A stretch of 16,284 nt of DNA from Candidatus Saccharimonadota bacterium (GTDB lineage: Bacteria; Patescibacteriota; Saccharimonadia; Saccharimonadales; Saccharimonadaceae): the NCBI GenBank assembly GCA_028289095.1, contig JAQGGY010000050.1, forward strand, positions 1 to 16,284. The letters run 5' to 3'. The translations under genes were made by a program, and so were the position numbers. How positions within the stretch are numbered: position 1 is the first letter of the stretch; each line of letters opens with the position of its first letter. The notes under the pieces are model-generated. The model made no database searches, was not told where the DNA came from, and saw only the letters and a list, made by a program, of their open reading frames with translations. This document shows positions 1 to 6,615 of this stretch, in pieces.

Positions 1-270
1 TCACTAATAATCCCAAGTTTAGATCACTATTTGGGAATTTATCCCGAGTTATATTTTTTACATATGCCATTACATGCTATTTCTTCTACGCACTTTCCTA
101 GAAGTACCTACGTTACAATAACGCATATACTTCCCGGCATTTTAATTTCTCCGATAGTTCAATCCCTATCGCGCAATACTAAGAGAGTATCCATTCTATC
201 TCGTTCTACTATCCTACTTATCTCAATCAGTTCGCGAAGTATAGAGTTCCAATTCGAGCCTATCACTCCT
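1..270. other. Gene-less, G-poor left edge
   Basis: I see no convincing gene here. The + strand is strongly asymmetric: in 61-240 G makes up only about one base in eight or nine, while C and T are common, with many CTATC/TATC motifs (GATAG on the other strand). The one longer + strand open frame (31-315) runs through the terminator hairpin, has no ribosome site and encodes a Ser/Ile/Arg-rich string like nothing known to me. It could be a decayed gene, the 3' end of an untranslated transcript that stops at the 271-313 terminator, or plain spacer. Confidence 0.4.
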
Positions 271-313
271 ACCAAAGAAAAACGATCACCCCGCGTGGTC
301 GTTTTTCTTTGGT
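271..313. terminator. Bidirectional rho-independent terminator
   Basis: Perfect 15-bp inverted repeat (271-285 against 299-313), extended inward by a T·G wobble and a 3-bp CAC/GTG stem to a CCCGC loop. The outer stem is A-rich on the left and T-rich on the right, so either strand ends in a T-rich run after the GC core. It would stop + strand transcripts from the left and insulate the BrkB-family gene. Confidence 0.75.
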
Positions 314-333
314 AGTCGTTACAAGGCACGGTT

Positions 334-363
334 CTGTCACTACTCACAGGGCAAGAGTATAAT
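334..363 (+). promoter_or_regulatory. Promoter of the BrkB-family gene
   Basis: A perfect -10 TATAAT at 358-363 and a -35-like CTGTCA (four of six consensus bases) at 334-339, 18 nt apart. It lies between the terminator and the start codon at 400 and predicts a leader of about 30 nt carrying the GAGAGG ribosome site at 388-393. Confidence 0.6.
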
Positions 364-399
364 AAGAAATGAAAGAATTAAGAAAACGAGAGGTAAGTT

Positions 400-1374
400 A
401 TGAAGAATATAAAATTCGCCGTGATCACTTACCTTAGCCTAATTGCATTCATCGTTGGCAATAATTTTGTTAAAGGTAATCGAACCCAACCACAACACGT
501 TGAGGCTGATCAGGACGCCGACAGTCCGCCGCAATTATCTAGTGGCGACTGGAAGCAAGCGCTAAAAGAAACGAAAGACGCCTTAAAAAATAAGAGTCTG
601 CCTATGCTTGCCGCCGGAGTCGCCTTTTTTACGACGCTTTCATTCTTTCCAATGCTTGCCGCTGGCGTTGCTATCGTCGCCCTCGTCATCGATCAAGGAC
701 AGATCTCTCAGATTATCGCCTCTTTGGATAACTACCTACCAAAGGATCTAGCGAGTTTGATCAGCACACAGCTACAAACGCTGTCTGGCAAAGATACAGG
801 CAATATTTTAATGGCAACCTTCGCTATTTTACTTTCACTTTACAGCGCGTCAGCGGCTACTCAAAACCTTATCAATGCCACCAACCGCAGCTACGACGTC
901 GATGAAAGCCGTGGTTTTATTAAAGTAAAATTACTCAGCCTAGCTTTGACACTGATTGGATTACTACTTACCTTCACTCTGATACCATTACTACTAATTA
1001 CAACTGATTTTCTGAATAACATCGGCATACCAGAATCAGTAGCCACAACTATCATTTGGTTGCGCTGGCCGCTTATCTTGGCCATCATTACTATCGCGCT
1101 GGCCGCTTTCTACCGCTATGGTCCCGACCGTAAGGATCCAAAATGGCAATGGGTCAGTTGGGGAGCGGGTGCCGCGACGCTTATATGGTTAATCGGCACT
1201 GCACTGTTTTTCTTGTACGCGCAAAACTACGGCAGTTTCAGCGAATCATATGGCGTGTTCGCCGGCATCATTATCCTTATGACATGGTTAAATCTGTCTG
1301 CATTTATTTTTCTGTTAGGCGCCGAAGTTAACCACCGATTAGAGCGTCAAACTGACGCGCCAACGTTATCATGA
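400..1374 (+). CDS. YihY/BrkB family inner-membrane protein
   Basis: Integral membrane protein of the YihY/virulence factor BrkB family (older UPF0761, long mislabelled RNase BN); its biochemical role is not established. Family hallmarks are visible: the AAGVAFFTTLSFFP helix (about 71-84), the NLINATNRSYDVDESRGF stretch (156-173), an RYGPDRKDPKWQW loop (239-251), and the C-terminal YGVFAGIIILMTWLNLS/GAEVN block (284-311). About six family helices fit. Unusually, there is an additional hydrophobic segment at 6-22 followed by a polar stretch to about 50 before the family domain begins. The start is supported by GAGAGG six nt before ATG, and an upstream promoter is visible. It ends in TGA, 7 bp from the convergent sortase gene. 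Family assignment is firm, function unknown. Confidence 0.9.
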   Translation: MKNIKFAVITYLSLIAFIVGNNFVKGNRTQPQHVEADQDADSPPQLSSGDWKQALKETKDALKNKSLPMLAAGVAFFTTLSFFPMLAAGVAIVALVIDQGQISQIIASLDNYLPKDLASLISTQLQTLSGKDTGNILMATFAILLSLYSASAATQNLINATNRSYDVDESRGFIKVKLLSLALTLIGLLLTFTLIPLLLITTDFLNNIGIPESVATTIIWLRWPLILAIITIALAAFYRYGPDRKDPKWQWVSWGAGAATLIWLIGTALFFLYAQNYGSFSESYGVFAGIIILMTWLNLSAFIFLLGAEVNHRLERQTDAPTLS

Positions 1375-1381
1375 GAAATAT

Positions 1382-2008
1382 CTAGCCCTCTACTTTATCC
1401 GCAAAAACGACAAACCGATGTGAATAACGCTTCTTTGCATTATCCCAAGTACCGCTACACGTAATTAGATTCAAATAACTTCCGTCAATTTTATTAAATA
1501 CCTCATCGGGGCGTTCGTCCTGCCGGTATGTCCGTGTTTCACGCACAGCAAATACGACAGTTTCGTCTCGATCGTTGACGACACTAATAGCGTCACCCTT
1601 CTTTAGTTTGTCTAGATCAGTAAATACTCCTAAATCTTCGACGCCTTCCAGGTGTCCTGCGATAACTGCGCTACCTTGCTGGCCCGGTTTTGTGCCGAAT
1701 TTATACCACCCAACCGTAATCAGGTCTGGCGGGACATCCATTTCCCCGCCTGCTGTCAGTCCCATATACGCGATAGGGGCATCAACTTTTATCTTTGGTA
1801 TAGCTAGCCGCATCGGCAGTCCATACTTAACTTCAGCGGCAGCTTTGTCTGACACGACTACTTTTGTTGGCTGAACAACTGGTGCAGCGACCTGCTGGTG
1901 TGGCCGATAAAGGTAATACAAAAGAGCCATCACTGCAACCGTTGCAATCATGACTATGATGATTGTCATTCGCAGCCGATGGCTTTTTTTACGCGTTTGT
2001 AACGTCAT
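1382..2008 (-). CDS. Class F-type sortase (transpeptidase)
   Basis: Membrane-bound cysteine transpeptidase that cleaves LPXTG-type sorting signals and attaches surface proteins to the envelope. After a short basic N-terminus, one helix (about 14-34) anchors it, then a linker leads to the sortase beta-barrel (about 66-208). All three catalytic residues are present: His119 in AGHLEG, Cys184 in LITCSG, Arg198 in YSHRFVV. The barrel opening (LAIPKIKVDAPIAYMGL) and the GWYKFGTKPGQQGSAVIAGH block resemble the class F sortases common in Actinobacteria and reported in Saccharibacteria; class E is the alternative. At 208 aa it has normal length. The start lies 5 nt after the stop of the LPNTG protein, with only a weak AGTAGG before it, so translation is probably coupled. 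The neighbour is its obvious substrate. Confidence 0.9.
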   Translation of the reverse strand: MTLQTRKKSHRLRMTIIIVMIATVAVMALLYYLYRPHQQVAAPVVQPTKVVVSDKAAAEVKYGLPMRLAIPKIKVDAPIAYMGLTAGGEMDVPPDLITVGWYKFGTKPGQQGSAVIAGHLEGVEDLGVFTDLDKLKKGDAISVVNDRDETVVFAVRETRTYRQDERPDEVFNKIDGSYLNLITCSGTWDNAKKRYSHRFVVFADKVEG

Positions 2009-2013
2009 ACCTA

Positions 2014-2880
2014 CTAGAGAGAACGTTGCTTTTTATAAGCAAGAGCGCCGGCTAGTGTCATTGCAAGTACAGACACTGTAATGATTACTAGGTTTGAAAA
2101 TGTCGATGATGAACCATTACCCGTGTTTGGTAATACTGGTGCAGTAGTAGGGCCGGCAGGTGTTGCACTACGTGAAGCAGCACAGGTTGGTGAAGTGAAT
2201 GTGTCAGAGTCCGTCGTTGCTGTCCCACCGAATGCCAATGCTTGACCGTTCCAAGTAACATTATTCCCAACAGTAATGCCCGCTGCGTCGATATCTGTAC
2301 CAGCGAAAGTTGAATTAGCACCAAGCGATGTCGCTTGTGTTGGCGTCCACCATACATCACATGCTGACGCACCGTTGATTAATGATACGATTGAGTTTGC
2401 ACCGGTTGTCAATGCGCCATCCATCCTAAAGATATATACACCAGCGCCATTAAGCGTCACTGTTGCGCTGACTGTCACGCTAGCTGCACCCGTAATACAA
2501 TACACACCAGGGGTATACACAGCAACTGGTCCATGAGTTGTGTCAGTTGCAAGATCAATTGGTCCTGGCGCAAAATTGAATGTACATGGCTGATTATTCA
2601 GAAAACTCAGTGCGTTACCCTGATCAATACCCGCTTGGTTGTATGTGCTGTTTGCGACATGAGTACTACCGCCTACAGTAGGTGCGACTGCAGGACCGGT
2701 CGTATAGCCTAAATCGCCAGCAAGTGTCGTGCCGGGTGTTGTATTTACATAACTACCAGAAAGAATATTGAATGTATTCGCCGCTCCTAACCCTGGGGAC
2801 GTCGCAGCTGATGCCATAGGGGCGATCATTAATGACGCTAAAACAAGAGAAGTAATTCCACTTTTTATAAATAATTTCAT
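2014..2880 (-). CDS. LPNTG-anchored ice-binding-like (DUF3494) surface protein
   Basis: Secreted protein of the DUF3494/ice-binding family (PF11999), whose characterised members are discontinuous beta-solenoids that bind ice; many members have untested roles, adhesion included. Residues 1-25 form a signal peptide with cleavage expected after Ala-Ser-Ala. The domain spans about 30-230 and shows family blocks: GVYIFRMDGALTTG (147-160), CDVWWTPTQATSLGANSTFAG (within 174-194), and TWNGQALAFGG (209-219). The cysteines (99, 128, 174, 233) could form disulfides. A Thr/Pro/Ala linker leads to a sorting signal: LPNTG at 250-254, a hydrophobic segment (262-281) and the basic tail KKQR. It is the first gene of an operon with the sortase. 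An AGGCGG about 10 nt before ATG is a plausible ribosome site; I found no convincing -35. Domain and sorting signal are clear; actual ice binding is unproven. Confidence 0.9.
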   Translation of the reverse strand: MKLFIKSGITSLVLASLMIAPMASAATSPGLGAANTFNILSGSYVNTTPGTTLAGDLGYTTGPAVAPTVGGSTHVANSTYNQAGIDQGNALSFLNNQPCTFNFAPGPIDLATDTTHGPVAVYTPGVYCITGAASVTVSATVTLNGAGVYIFRMDGALTTGANSIVSLINGASACDVWWTPTQATSLGANSTFAGTDIDAAGITVGNNVTWNGQALAFGGTATTDSDTFTSPTCAASRSATPAGPTTAPVLPNTGNGSSSTFSNLVIITVSVLAMTLAGALAYKKQRSL

Positions 2881-3004
2881 GTTTTTTTATCCGCCTTCAA
2901 TTTTATGATATTGTTTAGCATAACCGTATCATATACCCACCACCATTACTACAGATATTTTCATTTACATTCTGCGCCCCCTTGCTCCGTCCACCGTACA
3001 TTTT

Positions 3005-3038
3005 AAAATACCCTTGTCATTCGATAAGGGTATTTTTT
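3005..3038. terminator. Bidirectional terminator
   Basis: AAAATACCCTT (3005-3015) pairs with AAGGGTATTTT (3026-3036). A few further pairs can form inside the loop, and TTTTTT follows on the + strand. On the minus strand the arm ends in TTTTAAAA. Its likely use is to end the transcript of the minus-strand Ser/Thr/Pro-rich gene (stop at 3064), just before the DUF3494 operon promoter region. Confidence 0.75.
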
Positions 3039-3063
3039 ACATCACCTGTTAGATGTCGCGCCT

Positions 3064-3597
3064 TTATGGTAGCAGATTTGTCGATTTCGTCACACTATTA
3101 ACCGTATCCTGCAAGCCAGATGTTGACGGTAATGGACTGGATGGTTGAGTAGGTGCTGGTTGAGTCGTGGTCGTAGGAGATGTCGAGGTATTACCGCCAC
3201 CACCGGAAGTAACAACAGGAGCTGGCGCTGAAGTTGTAGACGTCTGGACAGGCGCTGACGAACTCGCAATAGGGGCGATGTATGTCGGTGATGTCGTCGA
3301 TACACGTGGGGTTTGTTGTGTTGACGGATTACCACTTCGGACAACAAGTCCACCCTGATCAGGCAATGCCGCTGCCGACGGCGCAGACTTGTCGTCGCCT
3401 TGTTTCGCTTCAACACCATTCGCGGTTGTCTTTGTCGGCTTTTTATTGATCGTCTGAACAATTGATCCGCCACTAGGGGAATCTTTTGGCGCAAACTCAC
3501 GCAGCATAGCAAACGTACTTGTAAACCCAACCAGCATAGCTGTTGATCCATACAGGGTCATTCGCTTAATAGGGAGCGTCTGTGGAATTGTTAGCAT
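3064..3597 (-). CDS. Membrane-anchored Ser/Thr/Pro-rich protein, unknown
   Basis: I do not recognise a family. Residues 1-15 are short and weakly basic (Lys12, Arg... near the front), about 16-34 form one hydrophobic segment that looks like an uncleaved anchor or signal peptide, and the remaining 140 residues are low complexity: Ser, Thr, Pro, Gly, Ala and Gln rich, with a GGGG run and no cysteine. This is the composition of a flexible extracytoplasmic stalk or spacer. There is no folded domain I can see and no sorting signal. The start is well supported: AGGAGG at 3605-3610 lies 7 nt before ATG, the strongest ribosome site in the window, suggesting high expression. Its own terminator follows at 3005-3038, so it is probably monocistronic. 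An accessory of the envelope is a guess from composition only. Confidence 0.75.
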   Translation of the reverse strand: MLTIPQTLPIKRMTLYGSTAMLVGFTSTFAMLREFAPKDSPSGGSIVQTINKKPTKTTANGVEAKQGDDKSAPSAAALPDQGGLVVRSGNPSTQQTPRVSTTSPTYIAPIASSSAPVQTSTTSAPAPVVTSGGGGNTSTSPTTTTQPAPTQPSSPLPSTSGLQDTVNSVTKSTNLLP

Positions 3598-3604
3598 AAT
3601 ATTT

Positions 3605-3610
3605 CCTCCT
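3605..3610 (-). promoter_or_regulatory. Consensus Shine-Dalgarno AGGAGG
   Basis: A full AGGAGG on the minus strand, 7 nt before the ATG at 3597. It fixes that start over the internal Met13. Confidence 0.8.
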
Positions 3611-3677
3611 TATATACTAAGGATACTCATACCCCTCACAGCAGTCTGTAAGATATTTTACTTTGTTGCACTTCTAT

Positions 3678-3702
3678 GCTGTAACCTGGTTATGGTTACA
3701 GC
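3678..3702. repeat. Perfect 9-bp dyad, operator- or hairpin-like
   Basis: GCTGTAACC (3678-3686) and GGTTACAGC (3694-3702) are perfect inverted copies around a 7-nt spacer. No T run follows on either strand, so it is not an ordinary terminator. It lies 80-105 nt upstream of the Ser/Thr/Pro-rich gene (minus strand), where it could be a repressor operator or a 5' leader hairpin. Confidence 0.55.
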
Positions 3703-3723
3703 CCGCCTCTCGATCACTACACA

Positions 3724-3756
3724 ATAAAAAGCACCCTATTGTTGAGTGCTTTTTAT
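3724..3756. terminator. Bidirectional terminator
   Basis: ATAAAAAGCAC (3724-3734) pairs with GTGCTTTTTAT (3746-3756) around an 11-nt loop. On both strands the GC core is followed by five T. It lies 14 nt past the stop of the small minus-strand membrane protein gene (3770-4057), which it should terminate. Confidence 0.75.
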
Positions 3757-3769
3757 GCATAAACCGAGA

Positions 3770-4057
3770 TTATTTTTGTGTTGCTTTAGCTTCCATGTAC
3801 GCATCATACGCAAAGGCGACGGTAACGATCAGCAATGACAGGCTATCAATGAGGGACATTTTTGGCGGAGTTTCGCCACCGAAATACATAAATGATTGCG
3901 GATCAAAAGTAGCGGCAATTCCGACGATGGACGCAGCGATCAGCATGATTGCAAATTTTGTACGGACGCCAACATACAAATATCCGATACCAGGAATAAG
4001 GACGTTTAATACTGCGGCAAGAACGGGGTTTTTTGGTTGTGATTTTTTATTAGTCAT
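3770..4057 (-). CDS. Small membrane protein with NP…PGxGYLYVG motif
   Basis: A 95-aa protein with a basic, Lys-rich N-terminus and about three hydrophobic segments (roughly 13-29, 34-50 and 70-86). The pattern NPVLAAVLNVLIPGIGYLYVG (split here as NPVLAAVLN and IPGIGYLYVG, residues 10-30) resembles small bacterial membrane proteins related to the TM2 domain type, but I cannot assign a family with certainty or a function. There is no Shine-Dalgarno sequence before the ATG; instead an extended -10 box ends 6 nt upstream, which would put transcription initiation at or near the start codon. Terminator 3724-3756 follows. It is transcribed in the same direction as the glycosidase gene 45 nt upstream but seems to have its own promoter. 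Confidence 0.75.
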   Translation of the reverse strand: MTNKKSQPKNPVLAAVLNVLIPGIGYLYVGVRTKFAIMLIAASIVGIAATFDPQSFMYFGGETPPKMSLIDSLSLLIVTVAFAYDAYMEAKATQK

Positions 4058-4063
4058 AACAAA

Positions 4064-4091
4064 ATTGTATCACAAGTAGCTAGCGGACAAT
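4064..4091 (-). promoter_or_regulatory. Extended -10 promoter giving a leaderless mRNA
   Basis: On the minus strand TGA-TACAAT (4072-4064) is an extended -10 element, with a weak -35 (ATTGTC, 4091-4086) 16 nt upstream. Only 6 nt (4063-4058) separate the -10 from the ATG, so the transcript is expected to begin at about the start codon. No ribosome site lies between. Confidence 0.5.
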
Positions 4092-4102
4092 AGGCGTACT
4101 CA

Positions 4103-5893
4103 CTACCGTAAAAATGTCGTCAAACCATGCTGCATCCGCCACTTTTTCCACTTGCGGCGAACGGTATCGTAGTCATGTTTTTCCATAGGTTTGCCCGCTA
4201 CACTATCCGTAAAATACAGAGCCATCACCCCTAACGACGGTTGCAGCCTTAGATATTTACGCCAAGTTTCGATATTAGGCATCGGCCAATTATCTGTATC
4301 TATTAACAATTCCGGACACGCAGCTTGTACCACTTTTGCCCGATGCTCCATTTGCCCATTCACTGGCTGACTACAATGAACGTCATTCAACCGAATCATA
4401 TCAGTCACATCGCCGAAATACGGACTAGGCGTATGTGTCACAATCAGCGAATCGGGCTTGGTTTGCTTTGCTTGATCATAAATCGTTTGCAGATAACGGT
4501 GCAGCAGGGAAGTGCCCCATTCTTTTCCGTGGCGCTGCAGACTTTCGCCGGATGGAGTCCGTGCAGTAAAATCAATCTTAAAGCCATCGGCGTTATATCC
4601 ATCGGCACGTAACATATTGTCAACTTGCTGGCGCAGCCTTTCAAGATACTGGGGGTTTGACGGATCACATGTTACTGGTTTACCACTGCGTGTGGTAACA
4701 CATTCTTCAACCGGTAGCCCCTCGGTATCCCAAGACTTTATCCATAACAATACTTTTTGCCCTACCTTGTGACGGCGATCTATCCACCCCGCCAGATCAG
4801 GCCATTTGTCTGTATCTGCCAGATTCTCTCCGTACGTTTTCTGCCATTTATCATCAATTGTTATCGTACCCGGATGCAGATTATGCGTAGCTAATTTGCC
4901 CATAAAAATGTCGTATGTAGCTTGCGTAGCAAAATCCTCTATTGGCCGCGAGCGATCATTGCCGCCGGATTCACACTGCGCGCCCCAGCCACAAAATAAT
5001 GGCTCTTTCCACCAGTCAAAATTAGCTTTTTGTTTTGTTACCACGGTCAATAATCCCTGCTCGGTCGCATAACGAGTATAGTCAGCTAACCCCTCATACG
5101 GATCGTCGGCGAAATGTAATAAAACTGACGGCGAACGGAATGATCCATCAACTTTTGTCTGCCCTTCATAATTAACACGTAGTGAAAACGACCGGTCTGT
5201 TCCGTCATAATGAACACCCGTAAAATGCTGCTGATCAACTGGCGCTGCAATCCCCATCATCAACCATTGGCCGTCGGGAGTTTTACCTTTTTGTTGTGCC
5301 GGTTGCAGATTCATCCCGAAGCAGTAGGGGGCTGGTGTGAAAATCCAGTCATCCATGCCGGGCCGCGATATACCTGTGACATTAATTGCTGATGGTTGCG
5401 CTGCTGAATGAATGCGGTGTGCGGATCTGGATGGTTCGGGATTAAAAACGCTTTTAAATAACGAACGGCTGTTGAACCTGCCCGACATTGTTTCGTCAGC
5501 AAAATTGCCGGCAAAATACGTACAATTAATTATTCTTTCCTCGCCCTCAACTTCGTAATACACCTCGACGCTATCTGACCGGCATACCCAGACCTGGTCT
5601 TTTTTATCCCACACCGTACTAGCATTTGACAGTCGGATTCGTGTTTCATTAGTGTCTTGCTCGTATGTCATTGTCGGCAATTCAAGTGCCTCGTCCTGCG
5701 CACCAACTGCATCGATTCCACCAAATAATGACAGTTCGGCATACAGATTTCCCTTTTTGTCACTCATGCGAACATAGGGTCGGGCGGTATCAAACAGTAG
5801 CTCGTACGTTTCCCCTTTGGCTCGCAAACCCTCGGGTAAAGACACTATTTCTGGCGAAATAGGAATTATAGGCTCGTCTTCAAACCGTTTCAT
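4103..5893 (-). CDS. Clan GH-D-like glycoside hydrolase (GH31/GH36 type)
   Basis: Probable retaining alpha-glycosidase. The N-terminal part (about 20-280) reads as beta-sandwich; the rest as a TIM barrel. Barrel motifs of clan GH-D are visible: ITIDDKWQ (344-351) and KWPDLAGWIDRRHKVGQKVL (within 363-382, the PD…H..G.KV.LW pattern), GYNADGFKIDF (432-442) whose Asp441 fits the nucleophile, and MIRLND (499-504) whose Asp504 could be the acid/base. The spacing and the GFKID motif suit the GH31/GH36 side of the clan, but substrate (alpha-galactoside, alpha-glucoside, sulfoquinovoside or other) cannot be read. There is no signal peptide or membrane segment, so it should act in the cytoplasm on an imported sugar, yet no sugar transporter is nearby. 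No ribosome site precedes the ATG; a TATAGT box ends 6 nt before it. Confidence 0.8.
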   Translation of the reverse strand: MKRFEDEPIIPISPEIVSLPEGLRAKGETYELLFDTARPYVRMSDKKGNLYAELSLFGGIDAVGAQDEALELPTMTYEQDTNETRIRLSNASTVWDKKDQVWVCRSDSVEVYYEVEGEERIINCTYFAGNFADETMSGRFNSRSLFKSVFNPEPSRSAHRIHSAAQPSAINVTGISRPGMDDWIFTPAPYCFGMNLQPAQQKGKTPDGQWLMMGIAAPVDQQHFTGVHYDGTDRSFSLRVNYEGQTKVDGSFRSPSVLLHFADDPYEGLADYTRYATEQGLLTVVTKQKANFDWWKEPLFCGWGAQCESGGNDRSRPIEDFATQATYDIFMGKLATHNLHPGTITIDDKWQKTYGENLADTDKWPDLAGWIDRRHKVGQKVLLWIKSWDTEGLPVEECVTTRSGKPVTCDPSNPQYLERLRQQVDNMLRADGYNADGFKIDFTARTPSGESLQRHGKEWGTSLLHRYLQTIYDQAKQTKPDSLIVTHTPSPYFGDVTDMIRLNDVHCSQPVNGQMEHRAKVVQAACPELLIDTDNWPMPNIETWRKYLRLQPSLGVMALYFTDSVAGKPMEKHDYDTVRRKWKKWRMQHGLTTFLR

Positions 5894-5899
5894 AGGATG

Positions 5900-5929
5900 A
5901 CTATACCAAACTATTTATATTTTCAACAA
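5900..5929 (-). promoter_or_regulatory. Promoter giving a leaderless glycosidase mRNA
   Basis: Minus-strand -10 TATAGT (5905-5900) with TTGAAA (5926-5921) 15 nt upstream or TTGTTG (5929-5924) 18 nt upstream. The -10 ends 6 nt before the ATG at 5893 and the intervening bases hold no Shine-Dalgarno sequence, the same geometry as at 4064. Confidence 0.5.
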
Positions 5930-5938
5930 AATAGCTGA

Positions 5939-6517
5939 CTAGATACTATGATTATTTTGCTGCGTCACGTGGATGATCGTCATTAATAAGTCAATCGCCT
6001 CACTCTCGGTAACCGTTCGCAACCCTAGCTGGCGTTCAAATTCATAATCCATATCGTGCGCACGATGATTGTTCATGATCAGCCCTAATAACTCACTATC
6101 CATACAGCTGAATGAATGCTTTTCAATGTGACACATTTGGGCGTCCGGACCATCATTCCCTTCATTAATAAAGTAATAATTAAGATAATTGTTAGGTTGA
6201 TCACCTTTAGTGCTGTTTGGCTTCTTATCGGGCAGCGTGTCGCATATCAAAATGTCGCTCATTTTATCGCCAACCGCTACTTCACCTGCGTTCGCCGTAA
6301 AATATCGTGTCATATATAACATGCGGCCGTCAGCTAGCCGCATGGCATTCTGAAATACAATCGGCTGCTGTGCGTCAAATTCCCTGACGCCGTCAAGTGC
6401 CAGTTCAGCGACCGCGCTAAACAGGGTACTCAACGTTCCGTCTGTTACTTCCTTGTTCTGTAAATTTTCGATGTCAGGCTTTTTTTCGGGATAAGAATTC
6501 GGGTTAATTTCAGACAT
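5939..6517 (-). CDS. Hypothetical soluble protein, 192 aa
   Basis: Not recognised. It has no signal peptide and no membrane segment. The first 25 residues are polar and probably disordered; the rest looks like a folded alpha/beta domain, with a helix-like stretch TLSTLFSAVAELALDGV (28-44), a possible strand pair around MRLADGRMLYMTRYFTA (59-75), an acidic loop NEGNDGPDAQMC (118-129) and a helical C-terminus. Start support is good: AAGGA lies 9-10 nt before ATG and a promoter (TTGTCA, 16 nt, TATTGT with TGC) is visible upstream. It is followed after 45 nt by the glycosidase gene, which has its own promoter, so a functional link is not implied. Its product carries two closely placed cysteines (129 and 137), with His residues near, but no metal motif I can name. 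Confidence 0.7.
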   Translation of the reverse strand: MSEINPNSYPEKKPDIENLQNKEVTDGTLSTLFSAVAELALDGVREFDAQQPIVFQNAMRLADGRMLYMTRYFTANAGEVAVGDKMSDILICDTLPDKKPNSTKGDQPNNYLNYYFINEGNDGPDAQMCHIEKHSFSCMDSELLGLIMNNHRAHDMDYEFERQLGLRTVTESEAIDLLMTIIHVTQQNNHSI

Positions 6518-6541
6518 GTCAGATCATCCTTTTCTGACTAG

Positions 6542-6569
6542 ACAATAGCACATATTCGCATTATGACAA
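6542..6569 (-). promoter_or_regulatory. Promoter of the 192-aa hypothetical
   Basis: Minus strand: -35 TTGTCA (6569-6564, five of six), a 16-nt spacer, and -10 TATTGT (6547-6542) preceded by TGC, an extended -10. It lies in the gap after the ABC permease stop. Confidence 0.55.
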
Positions 6570-6615
6570 CCTTTTTTGCCCTAAACGTGTCGATACTAAT
6601 GCGCATGTCCCGCGA

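Noticed and set aside
11..36. TCCCAA/TTGGGA inverted repeat
   Set aside because: Only 6 bp with a 14-nt spacer and no T run; expected by chance in AT-rich DNA.
245..265. tRNA T-loop-like GGCTCGAATT on the minus strand
   Set aside because: The flanking arms do not pair, and no acceptor, D or anticodon stem can be built around it.
31..315. 94-aa + strand open frame at the left edge
   Set aside because: No ribosome site, unusual Ser/Ile/Arg composition, and it reads through the terminator hairpin and stops in it.
3100..3140. LPSTSG near the C-terminus of the Ser/Thr/Pro-rich protein as a sorting signal
   Set aside because: It is not LPXTG (one residue too many) and is not followed by a hydrophobic segment or basic tail.
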